NCBI RefSeq assembly: GCF_000264495.1
Contig: NC_017954.1
Span: forward strand, 1,240,001-1,304,000
DNA: 64,000 bases
Reading direction: 5' to 3'
Source of the DNA: Thermogladius calderae 1633
Lineage (GTDB): Archaea; Thermoproteota; Thermoprotei_A; Sulfolobales; Desulfurococcaceae
Shown here one piece after another: positions 34,020-42,134 of this stretch (its first letter is position 1; each line of letters opens with the position of its first letter). Below the pieces are notes generated by a model, which had not been told where the DNA came from, searched no databases, and worked only from the letters and a program-made list of their open reading frames with translations. The translations under genes and the position numbers were made by a program.

Positions 34020-34037
34020 TTAAAGTTAAAACTTTAA
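34020..34037. promoter_or_regulatory. 18-bp perfect palindrome over the ECF operon promoter
   Basis: TTAAAGTTAAAACTTTAA: eight-base arms around a central AA, 37-54 bases upstream of the S-component ATG on the minus strand, where the TATA box should be. A repressor bound here would block transcription factor B/TBP. A vitamin- or amino-acid-responsive operator is plausible. Confidence 0.5.
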
Positions 34038-34050
34038 GAAGGGCTTTAAG

Positions 34051-35352
34051 TCACTTTTCCACGTAGTACCTCTTCCTACCCCCTTCTTCAACTACCTTGA
34101 TGAAGCCCTTCGATGCCAGCTCTCTCAAGTGCTGGTAGACAGCTTGAGGTGATATGTTTAAACCGAGCTTCTTCCAGACCTCGTACCCTGTAAGGCCGGG
34201 GTGGTTCGTTAACACCTCGAGTATGAGCCTCTTAGTCACCCCGGGGAAAACCTCTGTGAACTTGAGCCTCCTGGCTCTGGCGTAAGCCTCCGGGGACTTA
34301 AGCCCGTGACTTGTGACTAAGACAACACTCTTGTCTAGCGGCTGTTTCAGGAAGCCGGCGAACCCCACCGCGGAAGAGGCCTCGGCGAAGAGGCCCTCGT
34401 TGCGACTCAACCTCTCGGCGGCCTCTATAGCCTGCTTCCTAGTCACGGTGACGACGTCACCGTTCTCCTCGATCAACCTCAGTACGTGCTCGTAGATGAC
34501 CGGCCTGTAGTACCTGAGCCCGGGCAGAGGCTCCTCGCCACACGGGGAGACGTTGTACAACGCAGAAGCGTACAACGGCCTACCACAGGGCTCCACACCC
34601 ACGAGAAGCGGGATCCTCCCTAAAACACCTAGCACTACGAGCTCCTTGAAGCCCTGGTAGAGGGAGAGTAGTGTTAGCCCGCTACCTAGTGGTAGGTAGA
34701 CTGCCTCCACGGAAGAGCCGAGCTTCTCGTAAATCTCGAAGGCGATCGTCTTCAAGCCTTGAACAGACAGGTAGTTGAATGTGCTCGAAGCATTGTATAG
34801 ACCCTCTTTCCTGCTTCTCTCGTCGACGTACTCCAGAAGCTCGTCCAGGCTCTTGGTGTCGACGATCACCCTGGCCCCAAACGACTTCATCAGTATGATC
34901 TTCTCCTCCTCAACCCACTCTGGGACGTATATAGTGGCGGAGAGGCCCGCCCTCGCAGAGTAGGCGGCTATGCTCGCCCCCGTATTCCCGTCACTAGCCA
35001 ACACGACTCTCCGCTGCTTACTAGACAGGGCGTCGCTCACCATCAAGGCAGCCGCACGGTCCCTGAAACTGCCTGTAGGGTTCCTTGTCTCGTCCTTGAA
35101 CCATACCGCCAGGTCTCCTTCTACAGCTCTTCTAGCTGCTAGTAGGGGTGTAGAGCCCTCGCCGAGTGTCACTTTCTCCTTAATACCCGGTAGGAGGCTG
35201 GAGAACCTCCAAACCCCCTCGCCTGCTTGCGTCTCCCACCTTGGCTTGTAGACGGGTCTCACGAGCCCTCCGCAGTACGGGCATACGAGGTACCTCTCGT
35301 GGACATAGGTGCGCCCGCACTTCTCGCACCTGGCGAGTAAACCAGCCGTCAC
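34051..35352 (-). CDS. Threonine synthase-like protein with Lys-to-Arg change and C-terminal winged helix
   Basis: 433 residues: an N-terminal zinc ribbon (CEKCG...CPYCGG, residues 9-28), a fold type II PLP domain (residues about 40-370) with SDGNTGASIAAY and LVTSHGLKSPEAY, and a C-terminal winged helix (about 375-433, LTGYEVWKKLGLNISPQAVYQ). In threonine synthases the PLP lysine lies in NPTGSFKDR; here residue 97 is Arg (AGG), NPTGSFRDR. Without it no internal aldimine forms at this site, so the protein may be a ligand-sensing regulator rather than an enzyme. Its start overlaps the Lrp gene stop by four bases. Confidence 0.8.
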   Translation of the reverse strand: MTAGLLARCEKCGRTYVHERYLVCPYCGGLVRPVYKPRWETQAGEGVWRFSSLLPGIKEKVTLGEGSTPLLAARRAVEGDLAVWFKDETRNPTGSFRDRAAALMVSDALSSKQRRVVLASDGNTGASIAAYSARAGLSATIYVPEWVEEEKIILMKSFGARVIVDTKSLDELLEYVDERSRKEGLYNASSTFNYLSVQGLKTIAFEIYEKLGSSVEAVYLPLGSGLTLLSLYQGFKELVVLGVLGRIPLLVGVEPCGRPLYASALYNVSPCGEEPLPGLRYYRPVIYEHVLRLIEENGDVVTVTRKQAIEAAERLSRNEGLFAEASSAVGFAGFLKQPLDKSVVLVTSHGLKSPEAYARARRLKFTEVFPGVTKRLILEVLTNHPGLTGYEVWKKLGLNISPQAVYQHLRELASKGFIKVVEEGGRKRYYVEK

Positions 35353-35840
35353 AAGGGTAGCCTCTTCTCCTCTTTCGCCACCCTGAAGATAATGCTAGTC
35401 CTGCTCTGCTTTATATAGGGGTGTTTAAGGAGCCACTTGACGAATTCGTCTAGCTCGCTGATGCTCTTGAAAGAGGCTATCACCGCGACGTCGAACTCGC
35501 CCGTTATATCGTAGACTGCCTCGACGTTCTGGTGCCTCGAAATGTCGCTCTCGACGTCTAGTATGTGCTTCCCGTCCACGTTCAGTAGGATGAGGGCTTT
35601 AACGGTGTATCCAAGCTTGCTGTAGTCGACCTCTACAGTAAACCTCTTGATAACCCCCGCCCTCACTAGCCTCGCTACCCTCTCGTGGACCGTCGATACT
35701 GGCTTAGCGAGCTCGTGAGCGATATCTTTCAATCTACGCTTGGAGTCCTCCCGTAAAATTTCCAATATTTTCTTGTCAACCTCGTCGAGTACACCTGGAT
35801 AGCTTTCAAGCCTCCTCCTCATCTTCTGGAACCCATTCAC
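35349..35840 (-). CDS. Lrp/AsnC-family transcriptional regulator
   Basis: 163 residues. N-terminal HTH (VDKKILEILREDSKRRLKDIAHEL... VSTVHERVARLVRAGVI) and C-terminal RAM/AsnC ligand domain (VKALILLNVDGKHILDVE, VEAVYDITGEFDVAVIASF). Such proteins sense amino acids. It is coupled to the threonine-synthase-like gene and diverges from a glutamine synthetase across 66 bases, an arrangement suggesting control of nitrogen or amino acid metabolism. Confidence 0.93.
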   Translation of the reverse strand: MNGFQKMRRRLESYPGVLDEVDKKILEILREDSKRRLKDIAHELAKPVSTVHERVARLVRAGVIKRFTVEVDYSKLGYTVKALILLNVDGKHILDVESDISRHQNVEAVYDITGEFDVAVIASFKSISELDEFVKWLLKHPYIKQSRTSIIFRVAKEEKRLPL

Positions 35841-35906
35841 AAACTAGCATTTAGACTTTTTAAACTTTCCAGTATTATTAATAGGCCCGTTAAACGGTGG
35901 CCGAAA
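35841..35906. promoter_or_regulatory. Divergent promoter region lrp-like / glutamine synthetase
   Basis: AT-rich 66-base gap with TTTTTAAACTTTCC (35855-35868) and TATTATTAATAGG (35872-35884), possible TATA elements for the minus and plus strands. The likely autoregulation site of the Lrp protein. Confidence 0.4.
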
Positions 35907-37205
35907 TTGTTGACACACCTGTTGTTTACCGACTTGGCGGGAAGGCTTAGGAAAGTTACTCTGAGAATAGACGGGGACCCGTTGCTCCTTGAGGGTTTAG
36001 AGACAATAGTCGACGGCTCTAGTTTACTTGGCTTCCTGAGAGTCGAGGAGAGCGACCTACTAGTTAAGCCCGTGTCGAGTAGACCTATTGTGACGGGATA
36101 CGTTGAGGGCAAGCATTTCATATCTGGCCTCTACAAGGACAAGAATACGAGGTATAATAAAGACCCGAGATTCGTAGCAGAGCGACTCGTCGAGTACCTT
36201 AAGGAGGTGGAGCTCGAGGCACGTGTTGGCGTGGAGCTGGAGTTCTATATTGTTGAGTCGGTGGAGTCCAGGCTTACACCCGTATCTCAGAGCCTTAACG
36301 TTAAACCAATAGGAGAGGCGGACTATCCCCAGTCCTCGCTGTGGTTTGTCAAGACTTACGACTCTCCTGGAGAGGACAAAGTAGGCAAGCTATTGGGTAG
36401 AGTCCTGGCGGAGCTCGAGAGAAACGAGCTCTACTTCAGTAAAGTCCACAGGGAGAACGGGCCTAGAGGGCAAGTAGAAGTCTCGACGCCCGCCGGGACA
36501 CCTATCGAAACCGCCGACTTCGTCCAGCACTTCAAGTACATGGCAAGAGTAGTGGGGGGTAGAGAGGGGTTCAGGCCGGTCTTTCTCGCAAAGCCGTTTC
36601 CAGACGACTACGGTAGTGGAATGCACGTCCATGTAAGCCTTTGGCAGGGCGCCTCCAACATATTCGAGGAGGAGGGAAAGTTAAGCGACGAAGCGCTCTA
36701 CTTCATAGGGGGTCTACTAGAGCACGCGAGGAGCCTGGCGGCCTTCACTAACCCAACAGTCAACAGCTACAGGCGGCTCGTGGAAGGCTTCGAAGCACCA
36801 GTCTACGTGTCTTGGGGCCTAGGTAACAGGACTACGGCTATAAGGGTTCCAACCCAGCACCAGGGCAGAGTCGAGTACAGGCCGCCCGACCCCACGTCTA
36901 ACCCTTACCTCTCGATCTCGGCTATCATCATGGCCGGTCTAGACGGTATCAGGAAGAAAATAAGCCCGAGTGAGCCGACGTCGCGTAACCTGTTCGAGGA
37001 GGCAGCGGGCTGGGGTACTGGTGGCAGGGTGCTCCCGAGAAGTTTGGAGGAGGCTTTAGAAGAGCTTGAGGCGGACAACGACTACCTGCAACCGGTCTTC
37101 GACCGCGAACTACTAGAGTCCTACATCGAGTTGAAGAAGAGAGAGGCGAAAGCCTTCAGGTCTTACCCGACACCCGTGGACTACTTGTTCTACCTCGAGT
37201 ATTGA
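35907..37205 (+). CDS. glnA: Glutamine synthetase (GlnA family)
   Basis: 432 residues, TTG start. Catalytic blocks: GVELEFYIVE (metal Glu), GQVEVSTPAGTP, SGMHVHVSLWQG (His), NSYRRLVEGFEAPVYVSWG and GRVEYRPPDPTSNPYLS (Arg/Glu). It makes glutamine from glutamate, ammonia and ATP; a gamma-glutamyl-amine ligase is possible because the family contains such enzymes. Divergent from the Lrp-like regulator. Confidence 0.88.
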   Translation: MLTHLLFTDLAGRLRKVTLRIDGDPLLLEGLETIVDGSSLLGFLRVEESDLLVKPVSSRPIVTGYVEGKHFISGLYKDKNTRYNKDPRFVAERLVEYLKEVELEARVGVELEFYIVESVESRLTPVSQSLNVKPIGEADYPQSSLWFVKTYDSPGEDKVGKLLGRVLAELERNELYFSKVHRENGPRGQVEVSTPAGTPIETADFVQHFKYMARVVGGREGFRPVFLAKPFPDDYGSGMHVHVSLWQGASNIFEEEGKLSDEALYFIGGLLEHARSLAAFTNPTVNSYRRLVEGFEAPVYVSWGLGNRTTAIRVPTQHQGRVEYRPPDPTSNPYLSISAIIMAGLDGIRKKISPSEPTSRNLFEEAAGWGTGGRVLPRSLEEALEELEADNDYLQPVFDRELLESYIELKKREAKAFRSYPTPVDYLFYLEY

Positions 37206-37265
37206 GTTTTAAAGTATCGCCGACTTTATCACACAATAGGCAAACAGTATGGCAGGTGGCCAGCC

Positions 37266-37967
37266 TTGAGCCATCTTCTGCTAACTCCTGTAGACGTGAT
37301 AATAGACAGTAGAGAGGACTCCAAGCACCCCGACTTCAGGAGGGCTCTGAGCGTGCGGGGGATGAGGGTCGCTGTCCAACCCCTTCCAGCGGGTGACTTC
37401 CTACTGCTCGCGCCCCCCGACAAGCAGTGTATCCTGGTTGAGAGGAAGACTGTGGACGACTTGGCCAACAGTATTAGGGACAACAGGATATGGGAGCAGT
37501 CCAAGCTCTTACGCGAGGCGGCAGAGAAAGACGGGCACCAGCCCCTCATAGTAGTCGAGGGCTGGATCGGCGCCCTGGAGAAGTACAGGGGTTGGAAGAT
37601 ACAGAGCGTCCTGAGAGTTTTAGACACACTTATGCTGGACTTCAGGATACCCGTACTCAACACGCCTAATGCTGAAGCCACTATCGAGTGGATTGTGGCG
37701 AAGTCTAAAAGCCTCGGGGAGACCAAGGACAAGAGGGTCTTGAGGATGAGGGTCGAGAAGAAGCCCATGGACTTGAACGAGAGGATCCTCTACGTTGTCG
37801 AGGGTCTAGCCGGTCCGACCATTGCCAGGAGGCTACTCTCCCACTTTAAGACGATCAGGAATCTAGCGAACGCCACCATATCCGACTTGCTGAAAGTCGA
37901 GGGTGTAGGTGAGAAGAGAGCACAGGAGATATACGCGGTCTTGAACACTCCTTGGAGGGAGTCGTAG
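37266..37967 (+). CDS. xpf: XPF/ERCC4-type 3'-flap endonuclease
   Basis: 233 residues, TTG start. Nuclease core with IIDSRED near 12-18, ERKTVDDLA at 59-67 (the ERKxxxD site) and a C-terminal tandem helix-hairpin-helix (VVEGLAGPTIARRLLSHF, LLKVEGVGEKRAQEIY). This is the short crenarchaeal XPF without a helicase domain, acting with PCNA. No clear PCNA-interacting motif is seen at its C-terminus (TPWRES), unlike some relatives. The next gene starts at once after its stop. Confidence 0.92.
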   Translation: MSHLLLTPVDVIIDSREDSKHPDFRRALSVRGMRVAVQPLPAGDFLLLAPPDKQCILVERKTVDDLANSIRDNRIWEQSKLLREAAEKDGHQPLIVVEGWIGALEKYRGWKIQSVLRVLDTLMLDFRIPVLNTPNAEATIEWIVAKSKSLGETKDKRVLRMRVEKKPMDLNERILYVVEGLAGPTIARRLLSHFKTIRNLANATISDLLKVEGVGEKRAQEIYAVLNTPWRES

Positions 37968-38996
37968 TTGGACGCGATTACACTACTCTTCACTCTCCTA
38001 TCCGCGTTGGTGTCCTTTGTCAGCTCCCTCGTTGGCGTGAAGTGGTGGATAGGTAGAGCCCACGCGATCGGTTTCGTGGGTAGAGACATGAACAAGCCAG
38101 GGCACGTAGAGGTGGCCGAGGCCGGCGGCGTTTGGGTCTCGCTAGGCGTGGCACTAGGGCTCCTGACCTTCATAGGACTGGAGACCTACGTCTTGAACGA
38201 CCAAGACCTCTTTAAGGAGTACGTTTCGCTCGCATTACTGCTCTTCATGTCAGGTTACCTCGGTTTCCTCGACGACGTACTGGGCTGGAAGAAAGGGTTG
38301 AGGGCACTCTACAGGGTCTTACTCATGGCCCCTATCTCACTACCGCTCGTCATTCTCAAAGTGGGTATACCGACCATAACACTACCATTGATAGGTACCG
38401 TAGACCTCGGGCTGATCTACTACCTCGTACTGATACCCGTCGGCGTGACTGGGGCTAGCAACGGGTTTAACATGCTGGCAGGCTACAACGGGCTTGAAGC
38501 CACACAGGGGGTCCTGCTAGTCCTGTTCTCGGGACTACTCGGCTTAATTAAAGGGTTCGACGGCTTGTTCACAGCGTCGCTGATAATGGCGGCTGGGATA
38601 GCTGGTTTCCTAGTATTCAACAGGTATCCCGCCAAGGTCTTCCCGGGCAATACCTTCACGTACGCTACCGGCGCGTACTTTGCCGCACTAGCTATCCTGT
38701 TCAAGACCGTGAAATTCTCTCTAGCCCTCTTCACTCTCTACTTCGTCGAGCTAGTGCTGTTCTTGAGGGGGTTGAGAGATGGTGTCTACAAGGAGAACTT
38801 CGGGAAGCCCCTACCTGACGGGACCCTGCTACCCCCCTACGACAAGTCCTATAGCCTCACTCACGCCGCCCTGAAGGCGTTGGTCAAGATTAAGGGGAGA
38901 GCCAGGGAGCCCGACGTTGTCGTGTTTATCGCGCTACTCCAGGCTCTGATCGGGGTTGCAACACTAGCGTTGAGTGCGTTGGGCCTGCTTTCCTAG
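37968..38996 (+). CDS. MraY/GPT-family UDP-sugar:polyprenol-phosphate transferase (GlcNAc-1-P transferase-like)
   Basis: 342 residues, about ten membrane spans, TTG start abutting the XPF stop. FLDDVLGWKKGLR near residue 102 is the Asp-rich metal site, and NGFNMLAGYNGLE near 165-177 the substrate site of the WecA/Alg7 family. It probably makes the first lipid-linked sugar for N-glycosylation completed by the STT3 protein at 54216. Confidence 0.88.
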   Translation: MDAITLLFTLLSALVSFVSSLVGVKWWIGRAHAIGFVGRDMNKPGHVEVAEAGGVWVSLGVALGLLTFIGLETYVLNDQDLFKEYVSLALLLFMSGYLGFLDDVLGWKKGLRALYRVLLMAPISLPLVILKVGIPTITLPLIGTVDLGLIYYLVLIPVGVTGASNGFNMLAGYNGLEATQGVLLVLFSGLLGLIKGFDGLFTASLIMAAGIAGFLVFNRYPAKVFPGNTFTYATGAYFAALAILFKTVKFSLALFTLYFVELVLFLRGLRDGVYKENFGKPLPDGTLLPPYDKSYSLTHAALKALVKIKGRAREPDVVVFIALLQALIGVATLALSALGLLS

Positions 38997-39640
38997 TACT
39001 TTGTTACATAGTCGGGGGTCAGACTCCTGTCCCCAGCGTCTCCTATGCCCGGTACAATGAAGAACCTGTGGTCCAGCAGGGGGTCGACCTCGATGGCGTA
39101 AACGGGGACACCCGGGTGTCTACTCCAGAAGTACTCCAGACCTCTCTTAGAGGCGAGAATAGTCGCCGCGATAATGTCCCGCCCACCCCTCTCCGATACT
39201 AGCTCGACTACTTTGGTCATGGTCTTACCAGAGGCGAGAGTAGGGTCTACTACTATCGTTGTGTAGACCGCGAGATCCGAGGCGATCCTCTCGTAGAATA
39301 TCTCCACCTCGAGTTCGCCGTCTACAACCCTCCTCCTCGCCCCCACGAGGCCTAGACCAGCCCAGGGTAGCGCGTCCCAGATCCCGTGCATCATCGGGAT
39401 CGAGGCACCAAGCACACCTATTATGTAGACGGGTCTCGAAGGGTAGACTCCTTCAGCCTTGGCGAGGCCCGTCTCGACGAAAAGCCGCCCCCACTTCAGC
39501 CTCCTAGAAACCTCGTAGCCGACTATGAAGCCTAGCTTCCTGACGGCGTCTCTATAGGACCTCGGCGTCGTGTTCTTGTCTCTTAGAACGCTCAAGTAGT
39601 ACTTCGCGAGCGGGTTATCTATTAAAACAAGCTCTCCCAA
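38993..39640 (-). CDS. upp: Uracil phosphoribosyltransferase
   Basis: 215 residues, TTG start. The PRPP loop VVDPTLASGKTMTK near 129-142 and the C-terminal GIGDAGDRSLTPDY uracil-binding segment identify Upp, which makes UMP from uracil and PRPP. Overlaps the convergent transferase gene by four bases. Confidence 0.95.
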   Translation of the reverse strand: MGELVLIDNPLAKYYLSVLRDKNTTPRSYRDAVRKLGFIVGYEVSRRLKWGRLFVETGLAKAEGVYPSRPVYIIGVLGASIPMMHGIWDALPWAGLGLVGARRRVVDGELEVEIFYERIASDLAVYTTIVVDPTLASGKTMTKVVELVSERGGRDIIAATILASKRGLEYFWSRHPGVPVYAIEVDPLLDHRFFIVPGIGDAGDRSLTPDYVTKY

Positions 39641-39740
39641 CTAAAAACACCGGGGTTGAAATATTCTCACAGCCGGCTTTTTAACAAACTCGCTTCATCC
39701 AAAAATCGTGTCTACTAGTTACTCCTGCCCGTGGATGTGT

Positions 39741-40481
39741 TTAGTCTCCGCTCACCAGTCTGTCTACGATTTTCTCGAAGAAGCCCCTCAACGGGCAATT
39801 CCTCACGTTCTCTAGAGACCCGATACAGTTGTCGAAGCCTGGATAGAAGGGCACGTAGCCTAGGTAGGTTACCCCAGGCTCCTTAAACACGTCCACTAGA
39901 CCGCCCTCGCCCATGTTCTCCACCAAGAGGATCTCCCTCAGCCCGGACTCCCGGAGGAGAGATATCATCTTCCTGACACTGCTCACCGACAAGGGGCTGG
40001 GAGTCGTTACTACCACTGGCTTAACGACTTCTCCTAGTCCGTAGATTATGTCCATGTGCTCGTCGCTCATCCCCGGAGGCGTGTCAATGAACAGGTACTT
40101 TAGCCCGTCCAAACGGAGTATAGAGATCAGCTCGAAAAGGGCTCTCGACACGCTTTCCCCTCTCAGAGGTAGCGGTGAGTCCCTTGTGAAAGTCGCAGGG
40201 GTAACGTAGCTAAGTTTCCCGACTAAAGCCGGGATTATACCCTTCTCCTCCACGTACCTCACCTCCCTCGGGTCGACACCTAGCACTATGTGTGTAGACG
40301 GGTTTGTGAAGTCCAGGTCTATTAGACCTACTCTTATGCCCCTCTCGGCGGCGTAAAATGCCAGCAATGACGAGAGCGTTGATTTGCCTACACCGCCTTT
40401 ACTGCTGAGTACAACGTAGGTCTTCTTAAGCGACGTCAACTTGTCTTTGACGAGCACCAGCCTGTAGTCCAGACGCACCAC
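39741..40481 (-). CDS. MinD/Mrp-type ATPase next to HypA (HypB-like function likely)
   Basis: 246 residues. Deviant Walker A LSSKGGVGKSTL near 24-35, Asp switch IDLDFTNPSTH, and FIDTPPGMSDEH. Seven bases after hypA. In Thermococcus kodakarensis an Mrp/MinD-type ATPase replaces GTPase HypB and delivers nickel with HypA; position and fold here suggest the same. A general Fe-S carrier role is less likely because no CxxC pair is seen in the usual place. Confidence 0.75.
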   Translation of the reverse strand: MVRLDYRLVLVKDKLTSLKKTYVVLSSKGGVGKSTLSSLLAFYAAERGIRVGLIDLDFTNPSTHIVLGVDPREVRYVEEKGIIPALVGKLSYVTPATFTRDSPLPLRGESVSRALFELISILRLDGLKYLFIDTPPGMSDEHMDIIYGLGEVVKPVVVTTPSPLSVSSVRKMISLLRESGLREILLVENMGEGGLVDVFKEPGVTYLGYVPFYPGFDNCIGSLENVRNCPLRGFFEKIVDRLVSGD

Positions 40482-40488
40482 CCCCAGA

Positions 40489-40878
40489 CTAGCCAGGGAC
40501 CACCTCGGCTACCTCCAGCCCTCTCCCCTTGACTACCTTGAAGTCTCTACTACCGCATTTCGGGCACTTGGTGTAGGCGAAGACGGCCTCGGGCAGGAAG
40601 TGTATAGACTCCTTCACCTCCTCTCCTAGGTCACCCGGGTTGAAGGACCACTCGTAGCCACACCTGTTGCACTTGAATAGTGCCTCCTCGTCTTCCAGTA
40701 CTACGTCTCCTAGACTCACGTTGTACAAACCAGCTAGCTCGCGTATCGAGAACAAGAGTACCTCCTTGTCGATACTCTGCAACACGCCCACTCTCAGCTT
40801 CAAGGTCTTGATCCTAGGACCGTAGACGCTCGCAACGTACCTTAAGAGCGCCTCCGCGAGGCTCCACTCGTGAACCAT
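40489..40878 (-). CDS. hypA: Hydrogenase nickel metallochaperone HypA
   Basis: About 130 residues from the ATG at 40878, chosen because HypA needs its N-terminal Met-(x)-His-Glu-Trp segment for nickel (MVHEWSLAEALL); an in-frame TTG four codons upstream would bury it. Zinc site CNRCGYEW...CPKCGSRD. Prepares the nickel site of [NiFe] hydrogenases, so the organism should carry one elsewhere. Confidence 0.9.
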   Translation of the reverse strand: MVHEWSLAEALLRYVASVYGPRIKTLKLRVGVLQSIDKEVLLFSIRELAGLYNVSLGDVVLEDEEALFKCNRCGYEWSFNPGDLGEEVKESIHFLPEAVFAYTKCPKCGSRDFKVVKGRGLEVAEVVPG

Positions 40879-40905
40879 TCGGTCACCCAATGTGTAGATC
40901 TCCGC

Positions 40906-42108
40906 TCATAGTATATAAGCGAGATACGCTGTAGAGGCAATTCCGATAACGAACGACGTCACAAGCGAGTTGAAGGGGTTTAGTACTGTATACATGAGCC
41001 CTGCCACGTACGAGGCGAACGCTCCTCCCAAGGTCTCGAGTGTTCTCTGGATGCCTGTAGCCCTACCTCTCAACTCTATAGGGAGGACGTGTGTTAGAAT
41101 CGAAGATATAGCTGAACCGACTACCAAGCCGCCGGCGTTCGAGACTACCACGCCCACGTAGACGAGGGCTATCAGCCCCCTGTTGATGTACGGGAGGGCT
41201 AGAAAGAGCTGACCGAGGGCTATCAGAGAACTCGCTGCGACCGTTAGTTTCCTGCTGTGCACGCTTATACGCGCGGAGAGAAAGAGAGAGGTCAGTATTG
41301 AGGAGGCCGTCCCCAGTGTTGTCGCGACCCCCCAGTCTACAGCGCTCATACCAAGTCGGTTAATGGCGTAGATCGCCCCAAATGTGTTGACCACTGCGAG
41401 TGTCAACTGGTTGAAGAAGGCGGTGTAAACGTAGTACTTGATAGCCTTGTTCAACACCGGGCGGTAACCGGCTAACTCGACTATCACACCTGAAAAGTCC
41501 TTGTCCCTCGGGCTGAAGGTCTCTTTCAACGCCTTGATCCTCAGTATGGACACGACTAAAGCTATTACGCCCGATAGTACAAACCCCCACCTGATACCGC
41601 TAACACCGTACATGTCGAATAGGGCACCCCCTACCACCGGCATGAACAGCCACGGTAGGCTGGAGAACGCGTTCAATACCATGAAGCCCTTCATGGTCTT
41701 GTCCCTCGGCATGGAGTCCATTAGTATAGCCGTTAGAGCCGGCTGGTAGAAGTGGCTCGCGTTGTCAACAACCCAGATTACGGTAAGGTACCTCCAGTCC
41801 GGTGCGAGCGCGTAGAAGAACTGTATGGTCGCGACCATGAAAGTGCCTATTATAATAGGCTTTACTCTACCCCAGATATCCGTCAGTAGCCCGCCTATCG
41901 GCAGGAACACCGCGAGAGCCACGAGGCCCAGTGACCTCATAATGGAGATCTCGATGTCGCTAGCACCCAGGCTCTTGGCGTAAACGGAGAAAAACGGCAT
42001 TACTATAGCGCTGCTCAGGGCGAACAAGAACCAGGATATCGCCATTACGCCGACGTTCCCGGACAGTAGGAGCCTCAGCTCTACCAGGTAGCTCTTCACA
42101 CTACTCAA
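40906..42108 (-). CDS. Major facilitator superfamily transporter
   Basis: 400 residues, about twelve membrane spans. MFS loop 2-3 signature GGLLTDIWGRVKPI near residues 78-91; a second half-repeat with SARISVHSRKLTV. Substrate unknown. Upstream and downstream genes on the same strand (class II HMG-CoA reductase, hypA) are close but not overlapping. Confidence 0.85.
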   Translation of the reverse strand: MSSVKSYLVELRLLLSGNVGVMAISWFLFALSSAIVMPFFSVYAKSLGASDIEISIMRSLGLVALAVFLPIGGLLTDIWGRVKPIIIGTFMVATIQFFYALAPDWRYLTVIWVVDNASHFYQPALTAILMDSMPRDKTMKGFMVLNAFSSLPWLFMPVVGGALFDMYGVSGIRWGFVLSGVIALVVSILRIKALKETFSPRDKDFSGVIVELAGYRPVLNKAIKYYVYTAFFNQLTLAVVNTFGAIYAINRLGMSAVDWGVATTLGTASSILTSLFLSARISVHSRKLTVAASSLIALGQLFLALPYINRGLIALVYVGVVVSNAGGLVVGSAISSILTHVLPIELRGRATGIQRTLETLGGAFASYVAGLMYTVLNPFNSLVTSFVIGIASTAYLAYIL

Positions 42109-42134
42109 GAAGCTGGCACCTTCGATTGAGAGGT

